DNA of 64,000 bases, taken from NCBI GenBank assembly GCA_009103225.1, contig RHPI01000003.1, positions 497,753 through 561,752 on the forward strand, in the 5' to 3' direction. A model generated the notes under the pieces. It made no database searches. It had not been told where the DNA came from and saw only the letters and a list, made by a program, of their open reading frames with translations. A program made the position numbers and the translations under genes. Source of the stretch: Chlorokybus atmophyticus. Taxonomy: Eukaryota; Streptophyta; Chlorokybophyceae; Chlorokybales; Chlorokybaceae. Numbering within the stretch: position 1 is the first letter of the stretch; the number at the start of each line of letters is the position of its first letter. Shown piece after piece: positions 33,147 to 47,106 of the stretch.

Positions 33147-36100
33147 CTAGCTGCGCATCCGCTGCTTGCTGCTCCCAGGACCGGCACTCACGTTGCTTCG
33201 CTGCACGTACTTAAGCAGCGCCAGGAGAGCTGCTGGCGTGACACCTGCTATTCGCGCTGCGTGTGCCAATGTTGGAGGACGTGTTGTGCTCAGCTTCTCC
33301 CTATCCTCTGCGCATGCAATTACTGTTGGAATACAACTGACTTGGGCGCAAGGGTGTTATAGTCACAAAAGATCAGCACACAAACCTGCAGATAGGGCAG
33401 GCACCACGGCATAGTCCACGTCATCTGGGATTGCGAGAGCCTCGTCGCGTTGGAATGCGTGCATCTGCTGCTCCTGCGTGTGTACAGGTATGTGCATAAA
33501 CATGCCTATGTGTGATCATATGCACATGCCTGCAAGTCTGTGCGTATGCGTATCTGCCAAGCCGTAACGCTGAACTCAGCTGAAGACGTCCGAGATACGT
33601 GTGCCATACACGCACATGCGTGTGTCATACATGCGCGCACGTGTGCTGAGCCATAAAGCTGCACTAGTAGTAAGGCAACAAAACATCCAACAGCAAGGCA
33701 ACAGTGCCAGCTGGTGTTCGTACACATAGGCACACCTGCTTTAAGATATAGGCTTGGTACCGGGTGTCCACAATAGCGGTTTCAACAGCAGAGGACTGCG
33801 CCTCATCACCCAACGCGACCAAAGCTTCCAGAGCTTCAACTCCTTGAGGTCCACTCCCGCGCACCGCATCGACAATGGCCTTCAACCCATCATCGCCAAC
33901 GCGAGAGATCATCGCAGCCGCGCTCACAAGCGAGCCATCCTGCGCTACCTACAACAGAATGTTGGCTTGTTGTTGTAAATGTTCGTCTTGAATTAGTTGA
34001 AACCACATACCTGAAAGCCTAAACGCTGCCAAGTGGCCGCAGACAGTGTTGCTGCTTCGAGCACTCTATGCACACTGTCAATCTCTTGCGCTCGCCGGCG
34101 CGCCGCATCACGCCTTGCATCGTCAACAATCCCAGCCTCCCAAGCTCTTTCCGTCAACCTGCACAAGTTCACAACATCAGCAACATCACATATTTGAGTG
34201 TGCATGCGTAGACGTGCGCACGCATGCGCGAGTGCGTGCGTGTGTCTGCGCGTGTGTGAACACATGAACATGTGGACAATATGCAAGTGGGCACACATGT
34301 CCACCTTAGGTCTGCATTGTCTGGTCGCAATGCCAGTCTCCTTTCCACCCGCGACGAGAACATGCGGTACGGCTCCGACGTCCCGCGCGTGACGAGATCG
34401 TCCACGAGCACGCCCGCGTACGCCTCGTGACGCGACACTATGAAAGGCTGGGACGGACGCGCGGCGTTCACACCGGCCAATAGACCCTGCGCGGCCGCCT
34501 CTTCATAACCGGTCGTACCTGTAGGCAAGGGTTGATGTGTGATGCACTCGTCAAGACTGCCTAAACATGTTGGGATGTGCTTGTTGGGTGAACCACTTGC
34601 ACACATATACACCTCCACCACTCAAGCACGCGCACACGCACATGTACGCACGCACACATGCATGTGTCTGCGCGCGAGCACACAATGTACATGCACAATC
34701 ACACACTAATCCACGGCAACAAGCACACTGTCACCACATCCTACTCACCATTAATCTGTCCCGCGAGGTACAGTCCCCGTATCCTTTTCGTCTCCAGCGT
34801 GAGTCTCAGTTCCCTCGGGTCCACGTAATCGTACTCCACGCCGTACGCGGGCACCAACATGTCGGCGCGTTCTAACCCGGGGATGCTGCGCAGCATCGCG
34901 CGCTGCGTGGCGGGTTCCAACGAGTTGGAGATGCCGTTCGGGTAGATCACGTGGGAGGAGAGAGACTCGGGTTCGAGCCATACCATGTGGGTGCGGTTGG
35001 GGAAACGCTTCACCTTCAGAGTGCAACAGGTGGGAGGTTGAGTGTGAGTGAAAGAATAGATGACTGAATGAGTGAATGAACCTACGAGCAGATGAACATG
35101 TGAAAGGAGCAAACAAAAGAACACATGCATAAACCAGTGAGCCGGATTGACGGCACGAATGCTCAACAAAAAGTTCCATGTACTTCAATCAACTACCCGT
35201 GACTCACTCACTTGTCCACAAAGAGCAAAGCGTTGGTTGGCGAATGTAAACTGACTCCCACGCAACTCATGCCAAACCACATTGCCTCTTTACCTTCATC
35301 TCAAGAGAAGGGCAGTATCGCGGCCCCACCCCCTCCCCTTCCTCCCCCCCATCAAACCTTCCCACCAGCTCCAGCGCCGCCTTCTTCACGATCTCCTCCG
35401 TCTCCACACTCGTACGCGTGCCATAGCAAGCCACTTGCCTCAACCCGGGACACCAAGATGATGATGTTGGGTACTCGTTGAGGTATGAGAACGGTCGCGG
35501 GTTGGCGTCGCCGAGCTGGACTTCCATGTTGGTAAAGTCGATGGTCCTACCGTCCAAGCGAGGAGGCGTGCCGGTTTTGAGACGGCCTAAGCGGAAGCCG
35601 GCGGTGGCTAAGGTTTGGGAGAGCTTGCTGGCGGCGGTGGAGGCAGCCTTGTCTGCACTGCAGCGGCAAGGAGTGTTGGAGATGTTGGAGCTCAGGTCAG
35701 GTCAGTTCAACGGTAAGAGGATGCCGGAGACAGCGTACCAACATCTACTACTGCGGCTCACGCACATGCACACACGCGTATCCATAACAGCTTGGTCTGC
35801 TCCATCCACCATGCGCACACCCACGGTCACGCATTCACACGCGCGTGTGTGTACATGCGTGCGCACGCTACACCCGTCTACACATGCGCGTACGCACGCA
35901 TGCACGCAGACACAGACAAACACACACCATGCATCATCAGCTCATCTGCTGGTCTGAAAACAAAATGCTGCGACAACAACACTCCCCCCCCCAATACACA
36001 CATACCTCGCCACCGCGGCTGCATTCTCCGCCTCGATGCGCGAGTCCTCCATCCCCGCTAATGGCGGCAGTCTCCCCGCTTCAAAGGAGTTGCGCCCAAT

Positions 36101-37654
36101 GTGTATGCGTCCTCTTAGAAACGTCCCCGTCGTGATCACCACGCCGTTGCGTGCCGTGAGACGCTCGTGTGTGGAAGCGAGCTCGACGCCCGACACGCTC
36201 GCACGGGTGCCGGAAGACGTGCGGTCGTCGTCGCTGTTGTTGGTCACGATGAGGTCGGAGACGGCGGCGTCGACAATGGTGAGGTTGGGTGTGGCTGCCA
36301 AAGCCGCCTGTTGTGTGGAAACAAAGAGAGGGTGTTGGGTACTACGTGTGTTGTTGGACGAGTGGTGTGCATTGTTGTGACATATGTGGTACATTACGAG
36401 AACATCTGTGCGTATGTTGCACTGTACAAGTGTACCACACTCTCACACACGTGCGCAAGCGCGCACGCACACAGTAGGTACACCTGGTGTACTGTTGGCG
36501 TGACGTCCTGATGTGGTATTGTTCAATAGCAGCCCAACCCACAATCCAGACACCGACGCAAAACACGCCCAACAACGACCCCAGTGCACAAACCACCAAT
36601 CCATGCGTGCCAAGCACACAATACCAACGACCACAACCCCCACCCCCACCCCCACTCCTCTCTCACCTGCACCCTCTTCTTATACTCCCCCCGATCCATC
36701 TGCGCCCTGGGTCCCCTTACCGCCGCCCCCTTTGACGAATTCAGCACGCGGAACTGGATGCCCGCCGCGTCGGCGCAACGACCCATCAGACCGGAGAGGG
36801 CGTCGACCTCGCGGACGAGGGTGCCCTTGGCCAGACCGCCGATGGAAGGGTTGCAGGACATCTGGCCGAGGGTTGAAGCTGGGTTGGGGGTGATGAGGAG
36901 AGTCTGCGTGTGTGAGAATACGCTTGTTTGAGACCGCGCGGGTGCATGCGTGCGTGTGGTGTGCGTGTGCGCACACGCACCACACACAAAGACACGTGCA
37001 CATGCATGCGTTCGCGCGTGCATGCATGCATGCACGTGTGCGCGTGAGCATGCGTGAGTACCCATGTATTTTGCACACGAACGTCCTTGTGCACGAGCAT
37101 AGCGAGCGTGCTCACAATGCTTGCATGCACACACAACTATGCACACCACACACAAAAACACTGCTGAGCGCACGCGCACATGCATGTGTGCGTGAGCGTT
37201 TTTGTGCTTACCAACGTAATTGCACACAACCGTGCCTGCGCGCGCACCAACTATATATACGCAAGGGCGCTCGTGTATGCACACGCGTAGAACCTCTTTC
37301 AAGCATGCATTGCAGCGACGGGTGCTGTACACAATGTAACGTATACACGGGGGCGCAAAAAAGACAAGTGCATAGCAGAAGTTACAAATATCACAATACC
37401 GACACCGACACAAGTAACCAACACTGTGAGTATGGGTGGCTGTATACCCTCCACTTGCTCACCTTTGCGCCCCGTCGTGCAGCGGCCGCGGCGGCCTCGC
37501 ACCCGGCGTGTCCCCCGCCCACCACAATCACGTCCGCGTCGTACGAGGACAGCATGGGGGGAGAGGTTGTGGATGTGGATGTTGTGAGCGATCGGGCGAG
37601 GAGGGGGAGGGAGGAGGAGGCGTGATGCAGCGCACGGGTTGCAATGGTGGTCAT
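33147..37654 (-). CDS. MTO1: mitochondrial tRNA uridine-34 modification enzyme (MnmG/GidA, MTO1)
   Basis: Complete, 727 aa, ten exons: 37463-37654, 36667-36903, 36006-36307, 35294-35657, 34749-35013, 34305-34518, 34011-34158, 33736-33948, 33386-33473 and 33147-33307 (TAG). All junctions keep phase. An N-terminal Ser/Thr/Arg-rich stretch ([20 protein letters not shown]) looks like a mitochondrial presequence. Then the FAD-binding [118 protein letters not shown] and the C-terminal helical domain ([31 protein letters not shown]). With MnmE/GTPBP3 it installs the carboxymethylaminomethyl-type group on wobble uridine of tRNAs, using FAD and methylene-THF. Several introns are CA/TG-rich. Confidence 0.96.
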
Positions 37655-39292
37655 GATGGGATGAGTGTGAAGATTGTCGACAGCGTGGATGTGAAAGCGC
37701 CACTGGAGAGAGACACAGACATACGCGGTTCAGAGAAGTTGTGTTTGTTGCGCATATTGTGGTTGGAATGCTGGTAGTACAAGCATAACCAGCTTTCACA
37801 GTGGTGTCAATTACTCTCACAAGCAAAGCTTGACCCTATGTTGGGATTGAGCTCGATCCATGTATGCATGCGTGGGTGCATGCGCGTGCACATGGGCGTA
37901 CGAGCGCGCGTGTGTGTTGTACTTGGGTGCGTTTGTTTGTTTTCGCTTGCATACTCTCACCCATACCACAGGTTAATAAACATAGATTGAAACCGTGTGT
38001 GGTGGGCTACTGTGCGTGCTCGCGTGCGTGCGTGCGTGCATGCGTTCCCCCAAACCCCCAGTGCAACCGCTGATTCAAGCGCACATATTGACACCAACAA
38101 ACATCATACAAGTAACATGACACGCTCTGAGGCCAACACAAAATCACAAGCAGATGTATGCGCCAACCAGCCATTCAACCAAAGCATTGGAGCGGCAAGC
38201 ACGCAAGTAAGCACACAGTGAAACCATCAAGGCAACCAAGCAAGGCAATCTTGCAACACGCAATCATACAAGCAAGCAAGCAGGCAGCTCACCGCAAAGG
38301 AAGGCTCCGACGCAACCAAAGCGAAGCGAAACACAGATGAATCCTCCTTCAGCACATTCCCCCCGCTGACGTCAACCTCAACCGCCGCCCAACCAAGCTA
38401 GAAGGGAACCCACCCCCGACATCACTGCTGCGCCGCCTGATCCACCTCCTCCTCCACCACTGCCGCCGCCGCCGCCGCCGCCTTGTCACCAGCTTGCACA
38501 AAGTAGCCCTGGTGGCGGCTGCGGCGGCGGTGTCGCTGTCCTGGTCGCTGGCAGCAGGGATTTTGTTCGAGGTCAAGAAGGTCCTTGCCGCCCACCTCCT
38601 CCTGGTCGAGCTTGTCCGCCACGGCGCCGGCGCCGGCGAGGGCGTGGAGGTGGCTGAGTTTTGCGCAGCTTCACAGCAGAGCTGAGTAGTAGCTGAATTG
38701 CGCTTCTGTTGACAAGTAACTATCTGTGTAACAGGACGCCTGAACGTGTATGGATGTGTCCGTGTTGTGTCCATGTTTGTTAACAGGTGGAACACAATGA
38801 GAATGAGAGTGACCTGTGGCCATAACACTGTGGGTTGCATGTGCTTGCCACCACAATATAATATACGCCAGGTGGAATATCAATGCAGGGTGATGATGTT
38901 GGCAACGACTTGGTGTGTACAGAGAAAGGCCATCGATTGTATACCACTTGTCAACCTCAAGGCGCATTATGCAACGTAATTCAGGCTTGCAACTTCACAC
39001 AAATCTGTGCAAGCAGCTGCAGGGGTGCTGCTTGACATTATTCTGGTCACATGTATGCAAAGAGAATTGCAACTGTGTCTCGCATTGCACACAGCAATCA
39101 ACCGAGACTAGGCAGTTGAACTACACTTCCGCCACGTTGCAATGCAAGACACACATGTCGTTGTCAACGGAGTGCTACCTATCCACACACACACACACAC
39201 GCCAAAAAGGCTACCGATCGTCACAAAACAGTCAGTGGTACACAAACACACACAGTGGTGAGAGACATCAGCCTCCTCTTCTGCACAGTTCC
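37655..39292. other. intergenic; one weak coding candidate
   Basis: Between MTO1 and the bicupin gene. On the minus strand 38665-38422 one frame reads HLHALAGAGAVADKLDQEEV, then GGKDLLDLEQNPCC and AAAAAAVVEEEVDQAAQQ before TGA; on the plus strand 38494-38685 another reads like a signal peptide (MHKVALVAAAAAVSLSWSLA). They overlap over a GCC repeat, so at most one is real and neither is firmly supported. Confidence 0.3.
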
Positions 39293-41137
39293 CTACTTCT
39301 TGTACATCTTGATGAAGTTGTTACTCTCCTCCTTCTGTCCGCACATCGGGTTGGGAGCGAACACGCAGCTCTTCTGCTTGTCGAACAGCTCGCACACCTC
39401 CTTCTCGTCCATGTCGAACACCGTGCCGAGGTAACCCTCGTGGGTCTTGAGCGCCTTGTACACATTGATGTTGCCTGAACACACGAGTGAGTGACTGAGT
39501 GAGTGAGTGAGTGTGCGTGAGTGTGTGTGAGTGAGCGTGTGTGTAAGAGAGTGTGTGTGTGCCAATGCATTACCTGCTAAGAAGACTGGAGGAGAGAAGG
39601 CACAGCCGATGAAGCCAACAATCTCAGCATCCTCGTTGCAGTCAGCCCAGTAAGTGTGCGCATACATCTGCACAGCATTGTCTTCTTGGAGCCATCACAT
39701 GCATGACAAAAGGCACCACCTGCTTTTCTGCACACAACCTACCGGCGGGATGATGATGACGTCGCCCTCTTTCATCTCCTTGCGCAGCGCGCGGTTGCCC
39801 TTTGTGTTAACCATCTCGAATGTAATCTTGCCTTTGGTCACGTAGCCGACAGTCACGGCGTTATTGCGGTAGTTGGGGAGCGTCATTGTACCCTACAGGA
39901 AAGGTGGTTATGACACACACACACACACTCACACACACACGAGACTGACCTTCTTCAGCGTGACGTGCAGTCCACCAAAATCAGCGTCCTTGCTTGAAGG
40001 CCATGTGGCTTCATTACAAAGCTTCCCGCAGCTTCCATGCTCTGTTACACGCGAACGTTGCTTGTCAAGATAAATTAACCTTCATGTGATTTCATCACTG
40101 ATTATTCTACCTTCCATGAAGGCTGGCATCCTCTTGATGGGGCAGACGTAAGAGCGCATGCCAACCATGCCATTGGCGGGTGCTGGCTCAGGGACCTGCT
40201 TGTGGTCAACATGTCACATCAAGTGCTGTGCATGTGTATGTGTGTGTCAAGTTGTATCACATTGGCACGCACATCACGATCAGAGCCCCGCTGCTTGCAC
40301 TGTCTGTCGTAGTCGAAGCTGATCAAGCCTCGCTTCTTCGTCAGCTGCTTGGCCTGGCATGCAAAAAGAAGAAGTGTGTGCGTGCGTGCGCACACTCACA
40401 GAACGACAACGCGTGACGCCCAAAGAGAAACAAGTACATGTACACCTACTGCTCAAGGCAACTCTTACCTTGTCTTCGTCTACATTGAAGGCAGCAGCGA
40501 GTGTCTTAATGTCGAATCCTTTGAGTACGCCCTTCATCTCATCCTTGTCTCCCGCGAGCATCATCGTGGGCGGGTCCGGCATGTACTTGTTCTCTTTGGG
40601 TGTCACACGGCTGTATATACAACACACAGCAGGTGAGAATGTGTAACACACACGCATTGTGACAACATGCTTACCTCAGGCAGACTATGCAGGCCTTGTC
40701 TTGTGTTGGGTTGTGGAACGCGTCGGCGTGGGAGCGAGGCATCATGATCATGTCGCCCTCCTTCACGCGGCCCATCACCATCGAAGGCATGCCGCGCACG
40801 GTCGAACGCCACACCAACTCACCTGCGTGGAGGGCATGTTAGCATGTGCAACAAGGTGTGTGTGTATGTGTGTGTGTGTGTGTGTGTGTGCGTGCGTACG
40901 TGCGCGCGCGCACAGAGAGACACATATGCGAATGCGCATGCGCGCACAGATCACATACACACAGTGACTATACCTGAGGTGATGTAGCAGGCGTATGCGA
41001 ATTCATCCGTGTAAGGGAAGGCGACGCCGCACGAGTCCAGCTCGATGGTCCACATGACGTAGCCCATCTGCAATGGCAGTGCATGCATATTCAGCACTTG
41101 CTTTGCCTTGAGATGTTCTAGATCAGTGGCACAGACT

Positions 41138-41232
<95 letters not shown>

Positions 41233-41543
41233 GCACCTCTTTGAGCAGGTCGTTCTTCAGGCAGCTGAACTTGCCAGCCTTTTCATCAATCGCAGGCTTG
41301 GTGTCCTTGAGGCTGGCGGTGAACTCCGCCTCCTGTGTTGGAAAGGTCAGTAAGCGCACACATCAACACATGCATGCAATGCTGCTGCAAGCACAACTCC
41401 TTGTTCTTCAGGCAAAGTCCGTGTGGTTGTGCATCTTCACGACGCATCCTCACCTGTTGTTGAGCAGTTGTGGAAGGCAGACAGCTGGCAAGCAGGCAGA
41501 GGGATGCCAGCAGCAGAGCGAGCGCCATTGTTGGGCGAGCCAT
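39293..41543 (-). CDS. secreted bicupin (germin/11S-globulin-like)
   Basis: Complete, 417 aa, eleven exons: 41454-41543, 41237-41332, 40974-41067, 40675-40822, 40469-40610, 40273-40353, 40111-40195, 39950-40041, 39743-39892, 39574-39667 and 39293-39474 (TAG); all in phase. It starts with a signal peptide (MARPTMALALLLASLCLLAS). Cupin domain 1 spans the third and fourth exons (FAYACYITSGELVW ... GDMIMMPRSHADAFHN), domain 2 the eighth to tenth (GLHVTLKKGTMTLPNYRNNA, TVGYVTKGKITFEM, GDVIIIPPMYAHTYWADCNE). The classical HxH metal motif is missing in both first motifs, while the His of motif 2 remains, so a non-enzymatic, storage- or wall-type role is more likely than oxalate oxidase activity. Eight or more Cys fit an extracellular protein. 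Confidence 0.85.
41142..41232. repeat. (AC)n microsatellite in a bicupin intron
   Basis: About 90 bp of pure AC in the second intron; a TG tract also lies at 40857-40890 in the next one and a GAGT-type repeat at 39485-39560. Confidence 0.95.
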
Positions 41544-44500
41544 TATTTCCCACACACACTTGGACATGCAGACCAAAAGCACTCAAGCACTGAGTGAGCT
41601 GAGCTCCTGCTTGCATCTTTGTCAGTTTATGTAGCCCTGGCACTGAGCCTTTTCAAGTGAATTCTTTTCCTCCTCGGTGACATCAACAGCCTGCAAGTGC
41701 TTGGATATTGAGTACCATTGCCACAGTATCTTAGTACTGGTACTACAGTATTACTGACACCATAGTGATGGTGCCTATAAAGTCACCTTTATCTGATTCA
41801 ATTGGTTAACATCTCATCCTTGCCTGCCTGCCCCTTGCCACGTAAGACACTGTACAGCCTGCCTGGCCTTGGAGGCCAACAACAATAAGACTGTGGTGTG
41901 ACACAGCGTGCCTGGCCTTGGAATTGGTGCTGGCGCTTGAACATAAGTGACACAGCTTAATAGGCCAATCCCCTCCAGCAGCAGGCAAGACTTGAGTGGC
42001 GTCAAGGCTTGTTTTGAGACTGTGATTTGCTGCAGCCTCGGGGGGTCTTTGTTTAATAGAATAATGGGTGATGCGCGAGACAAGCCAAGGATGTGTGTAT
42101 CCCCCCAGCGATTGACGGCGGTCAAGGTCTCTCATCTCTCAAGCTCTTTTTCTCTCGAGGTTGCAGTGTGCTGACGGCAAAGTGTGACTGCTTGCTGCAG
42201 GCACAGAGGCCCTGCGTGGTGATTCACGCATAACGGTGCATGAGTCATGCCTGCTATGTAGAGATGACACATGCTTTATCGTACCTATGTCGTACCCATG
42301 CAATGTGTCAACAACAACAACAACAACTTCTTCATGCCAAGCTACATTGCGTTGTGGCAATGCCGGGGGAAGCGGCAGCAGGCACTCCACCAGTGCCATG
42401 CAACACGCACATGCAATTGAGCAGAGCTCAACTTCAACGCGCCAAACATTGCTGACAACGCTTTGCTTAGCGGGCCTTTGAGCAATAAGATAGAAAGCGT
42501 GCTACTGGCACGGGAAGCATGAAAAGCAGAAGCACAAGGGTGTATAATGACATGCGATGCAGCAGTTTGCCATGCACGACACATGCTTATAGCTACGTAC
42601 TTGCTGTGCTTCCATTCATGCACCATTAGTGGTCCACTACGTGCGTGTCATGCCAAGGTCATGCCACGGCGTGGATCCATATAAGTATGTGGAGAGGGAC
42701 ACATGTTACTGTCATAGGAAGTTGGTATTCAATCCCAAACTAGGATTAAGGATGGGTTAACAATAAAGTAATTATTGCATAATAATTATCAAACATATGG
42801 GGGCATTGACCTTACACTGCCGTTTTGTCAAGCTGCCCCCCNCCCAAAATAAGAAGATTGTTGTATTGCAGCACGTGGCATTATTACCTACTTATTGACA
42901 TGACATTGTACTCGCTTAGCGTAACCATTGCCTGGAGCAAAACCAGGTTAAATCGTCTTCGAGATATTGCGGTAAGTCATGTTGTCCCTTACATTCTTGA
43001 GGGGTTAGAAGTTTTAGCTCTAATATCACGCATGCCATCGCCAAAGTGAACAAGTTTCTTACCATATAAATGATGCAAATCATTGATGTTATATTGGTAA
43101 TAGATTCTAACATATGATACCCTTCAATACCCTTCTTCCTTCCTGATACTGAATGTACTAGCCAACTTTTATACACTTATATTTGTTACGTTTCCACACT
43201 CACGTACTTCCTGAACGGCTTGGCAAACTTCTGCACATGCATTAGGACTTACAGCACTCACTGAATGGAAGTCCCGCCACCCAAGACACCAAGAAAGAGC
43301 CCAGGATGACCACAAGCTCACCTCCAACTCCCTGCACACACGCACACACACACTCACACTGAGCGGTGCACACGCTCACACACATTACCTCCCACATTGG
43401 ATGGTAGGGAGAGCCCCTGCAACAGCTACTAGCGAGGCACCCCACACACAAGTGGTAAACTAGCGGTGCACACATGATGCCCACTAGCAGCTGCAACTCA
43501 GCTACTTGTACCCTTGTTGCTCTCCGACCTGACACACACATCAACCAATGGCTCACACAAGCCTTGATAATGTGCGCTGACTTGTCAGCACATGCTCACA
43601 TATTCCCTACCTCAAGAATATCAACCCACCTCGGGAGTGTCACCTGCCACATCACTTATACCTCGGGAACATCAAACATAGCCCTGAGAGTGTATGGACG
43701 TTAGCCACCAATAGCTTAATATTGCTCATAACAGGAACATAATGGTAGTCTTTGTCACCATGATAGCGACTTGACATTATATCTGCCATTGGCAATGCAC
43801 AACTGCTTTAAGACTACCACACATGGCAGTCTTTGTCACAACACTGTAACATGAGGCTCGTATAGTGGTGGGCATTGACAAGCTTTGTGCTAGCGCATAT
43901 CAATGCCCTGTGTAGTATTGTGTGTGTCCATGAATCCTAAGGAGACATGAACTGACTCCATGAGCACACTTGTCAAGCATTACACATATTGATAAGCGGA
44001 ATCCTCACTTAGTCCTTCTTACATACATAAGTAAGGAACATAGAATGAGCTTTTGCCAGCCCTATGAACGTGACATATCAATAAAGTGCAACAGGGAGAG
44101 AGGGNNNNNNNNNNNNNNNNNNNNNNNNNNNNNNNNNNNNNNNNNNNNNNNNNNNNNNNNNNNNNNNNNNNNNNNNNNNNNNNNNNNNNNNNNNNNNNNN
44201 NNNNNNNNNNNNNNNNNNNNNNNNNNNNNNNNNNNNNNNNNNNNNNNNNNNNNNNNNNNNNNNNNNNNNNNNNNNNNNNNNNNNNNNNNNNNNNNNNNNN
44301 NNNNNNNNNNNNNNNNNNNNNNNNNNNNNNNNNNNNNNNNNNNNNNNNNNNNNNNNNNNNNNNNNNNNNNNNNNNNNNNNNNNNNNNNNNNNNNNNNNNN
44401 NNNNNNNNNNNNNNNNNNNNNNNNNNNNNNNNNNNNNNNNNNNNNNNNNNNNNNNNNNNNNNNNNNNNNNNNNNNNNNNNNNNNNNNNNNNNNNNNNNNN

Positions 44501-45849
44501 NNNNNNNNNNNNNNNNNNNNNNNNNNNNNNNNNNNNNNNNNNNNNNNNNNNNNNNNNNNNNNNNNNNNNNNNNNNNNNNNNNNNNNNNNNNNNNNNNNNN
44601 NNNNNNNNNNNNNNNNNNNNNNNNNNNNNNNNNNNNNNNNNNNNNNNNNNNNNNNNNNNNNNNNNNNNNNNNNNNNNNNNNNNNNNNNNNNNNNNNNNNN
44701 NNNNNNNNNNNNNNNNNNNNNNNNNNNNNNNNNNNNNNNNNNNNNNNNNNNNNNNNNNNNNNNNNNNNNNNNNNNNNNNNNNNNNNNNNNNNNNNNNNNN
44801 NNNNNNNNNNNNNNNNNNNNNNNNNNNNNNNNNNNNNNNNNNNNNNNNNNNNNNNNNNNNNNNNNNNNNNNNNNNNNNNNNNNNNNNNNNNNNNNNNNNN
44901 NNNNNNNNNNNNNNNNNNNNNNNNNNNNNNNNNNNNNNNNNNNNNNNNNNNNNNNNNNNNNNNNNNNNNNNNNNNNNNNNNNNNNNNNNNNNNNNNNNNN
45001 NNNNNNNNNNNNNNNNNNGTAGAGGCGGCAGTCGACACTGCGCAGTGCCAACGTCAGGCCGGCGGCCTGACAGCGGCGGCACCGGCGGCAGCTAGCAGCC
45101 GCTACCCACTAGGGTGGGTAGTGGTAGTTGTTAGCTAGTTGTTGTTGTTGTATAGTTGTATAGTGCTGCTGTTAGTGTAGCCTAGCCTAGCCTTGCCTTG
45201 CCTTGCTTGCTTAGCCTAGCCTAGCTTGCCTGGCCTAGCTTAGCTTGTTAGTGTGAAGGGGAGGCGGCCACTCAGGCAGCCTCACCTCAAGTATTGCATC
45301 TCTGAACATCACTTGTAACTAAATTACATTATGACTTGTGAGTTGGGGCTGCCACCACGTGGATTCGTGGTGGTGTAAGGGGGGGTTGTGGTTGTTTACA
45401 CTTCTCCCACCCCAAGAAAGCAGTCTAACGCCAACTTGGGCTGTTTTGGCCGCCATTCCGTGCGGTAGGGCCGTCAGATTCATTCTGGGCGGTCGATATC
45501 AAACCCTCAACTCACAACTTGTTGATATCGGCCTGTAGGGCTGATTCCCCGAGAGTTTGGCACCTTTTGTGTCATTCACAATTGTGAGTTGAGCAGGATT
45601 GTACAAAGTGAAAACTTTGAGTTGTTGTAGCTTGTGAACCGTCGCGTAGATTTGCGTGCGATTTGTCTACAAGCAAGTGTCTTGTTGAAAGGTGTTGGGC
45701 AGTCATTTTATGTGCTATTTAACCCAAGTATAGCACCTTGAAATTAACGAGAAAGACACAACAGATTTTGACACTTTCAGAGTGCACAATTCGTGTGCTT
45801 GTGCACTCGTGCACTGGTAAACTTCTTGACGGCTTGTTTCCTTGGGCAG
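41544..45849. other. intergenic with assembly gap 44105-45018
   Basis: No gene supported. Contents: single N at 42842 in a C run, CAA repeats near 42308, CA-rich sequence at 43320-43400, the 914-bp gap, a CCTAG/CCTTG pentamer array at about 45176-45250, and a possible LTR-like segment before the gag at 45850 with a self-complementary GATATCAA/TTGATATC pair (45496-45526). Confidence 0.5.
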
Positions 45850-47106
45850 ATGTCTCACCAAGGAGAGGAAGGAGGAATGTATCGCGTTCCTGAGGATACA
45901 TCCTATGAGCCATCAAGTGATGAAAAAGTGAAGCACTCAAAAACGAGTGGTGGTTACAGTGTCAGTGAGGAGGAAGAAGCCAAGTCCAGGAGTGGTGAAG
46001 CTTCTCTAAAGAAATCCTCTCATGACGACCAACCTATGGACGCTCAGAGCATCATCGGGGCGGCCATAGCGAAGTACGCATCAGAGGGTGAAGCTCTTCT
46101 TGCTGCACACCCCCAGCTTCGCAAGGAAGTGTGGGATGAGTGGACGCAGCAAGTCCGTAACGCATATGAGACGGTCTTCGCGGCACTCCCGCGCACAAGC
46201 AAGGAGATGGTGATTCGCATGATCGAGCACGAGTTGACGCGTAATATACCGCAACTCATGCGCACAGATCCAGCAATGGCCACTCTTATGGCTACTTATG
46301 ACAAATCAGACCCGTATCCAGGCCAGAGGATGGCATTCGAGACTCTCACCTTATTGACGGTGAAAACTCAAAAGCGTTGCAAGGCCCTCTTCTGGTACAT
46401 AGGTCCTGAGCTGGAGGAGAAGTTAGCTCGAGAAGAGCGCTCGACTGCACGCCTCGATGCTATGCGATCCGAGTTGGTGGCATTACGCCAGCAGGTGGCA
46501 GGGGCTACAAATACTGTAGCAGGGGGACATCAGTTGGCCTACCCGTCACAGCGCTGAACAAGCCCGAGAAGTTCAAGCCCAATGGGGCTGTGAAGATTCA
46601 TGATTGGATGGTGAATGTAAAGCGCTGCTTGGCTGCACTTCAGCGACCAGTCAGTGAGCATACATTTGTTGCTGAGTTGCTCATGCCATCTGACGCTTTG
46701 GCCGAGTGGGCGCGTCAAACAGAGGATGGTGCAAGACTGTGGAGGCATTGTTTCAGTTCTTGGTGGAGCGCTATGGTGGCATGGACCCGGCTACTGCTGC
46801 TCGCACCAAGCTTACCAAGCTGCGACAGGATGGTCGCGCGGCTTCAGTGTACTTGCAGGAGTTTCAGGCACTTGTTGGCCGCGTAGATAGTGGGCTCATG
46901 CCCATGGACAATGCTGAGCAGTTTGACCTGTACAAGCGTGGCTTGAATGCGCACTTGCGCGACCAGATGCAGTACAACACGTCGACGGGGCAACCGTGGG
47001 TTATCGCGGACCTCGCAACCTTGCAGAGGTTGAGTGTATATCTGTTTGACGACGATGCTGCGGCTGTGCAGGACAAGTCGCAGGTGGTGGCTTTGTCAAG
47101 CCACAT
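45850..47106 (+). pseudogene. isolated Ty3-like Gag, frameshifted
   Basis: ATG 45850 opens an acidic N-terminus (MSHQGEEGGMYRVPEDTSYE) followed by a helical stretch. Two shifts later (near 46535 and 46735) the frame continues as a typical Ty3/gypsy retrotransposon Gag: FKPNGAVKIHDWMVNVKRCL, EALFQFLVERYGGMDPATAA, RTKLTKLRQDGRAASVYLQE, NAEQFDLYKRGLNAHLRDQM. This helical core resembles the Gag of the chromovirus at 54-59 kb in layout, but the sequence is clearly different. The gene is cut at about 47107 by the end of another element, and no protease or RT follows. Confidence 0.6.

Noticed and set aside
43970-45138. Long open frames across the N gap
   Set aside because: They consist almost wholly of unknown bases; not evidence of a gene. 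The same holds for 13387-13799 and 61276-61632.
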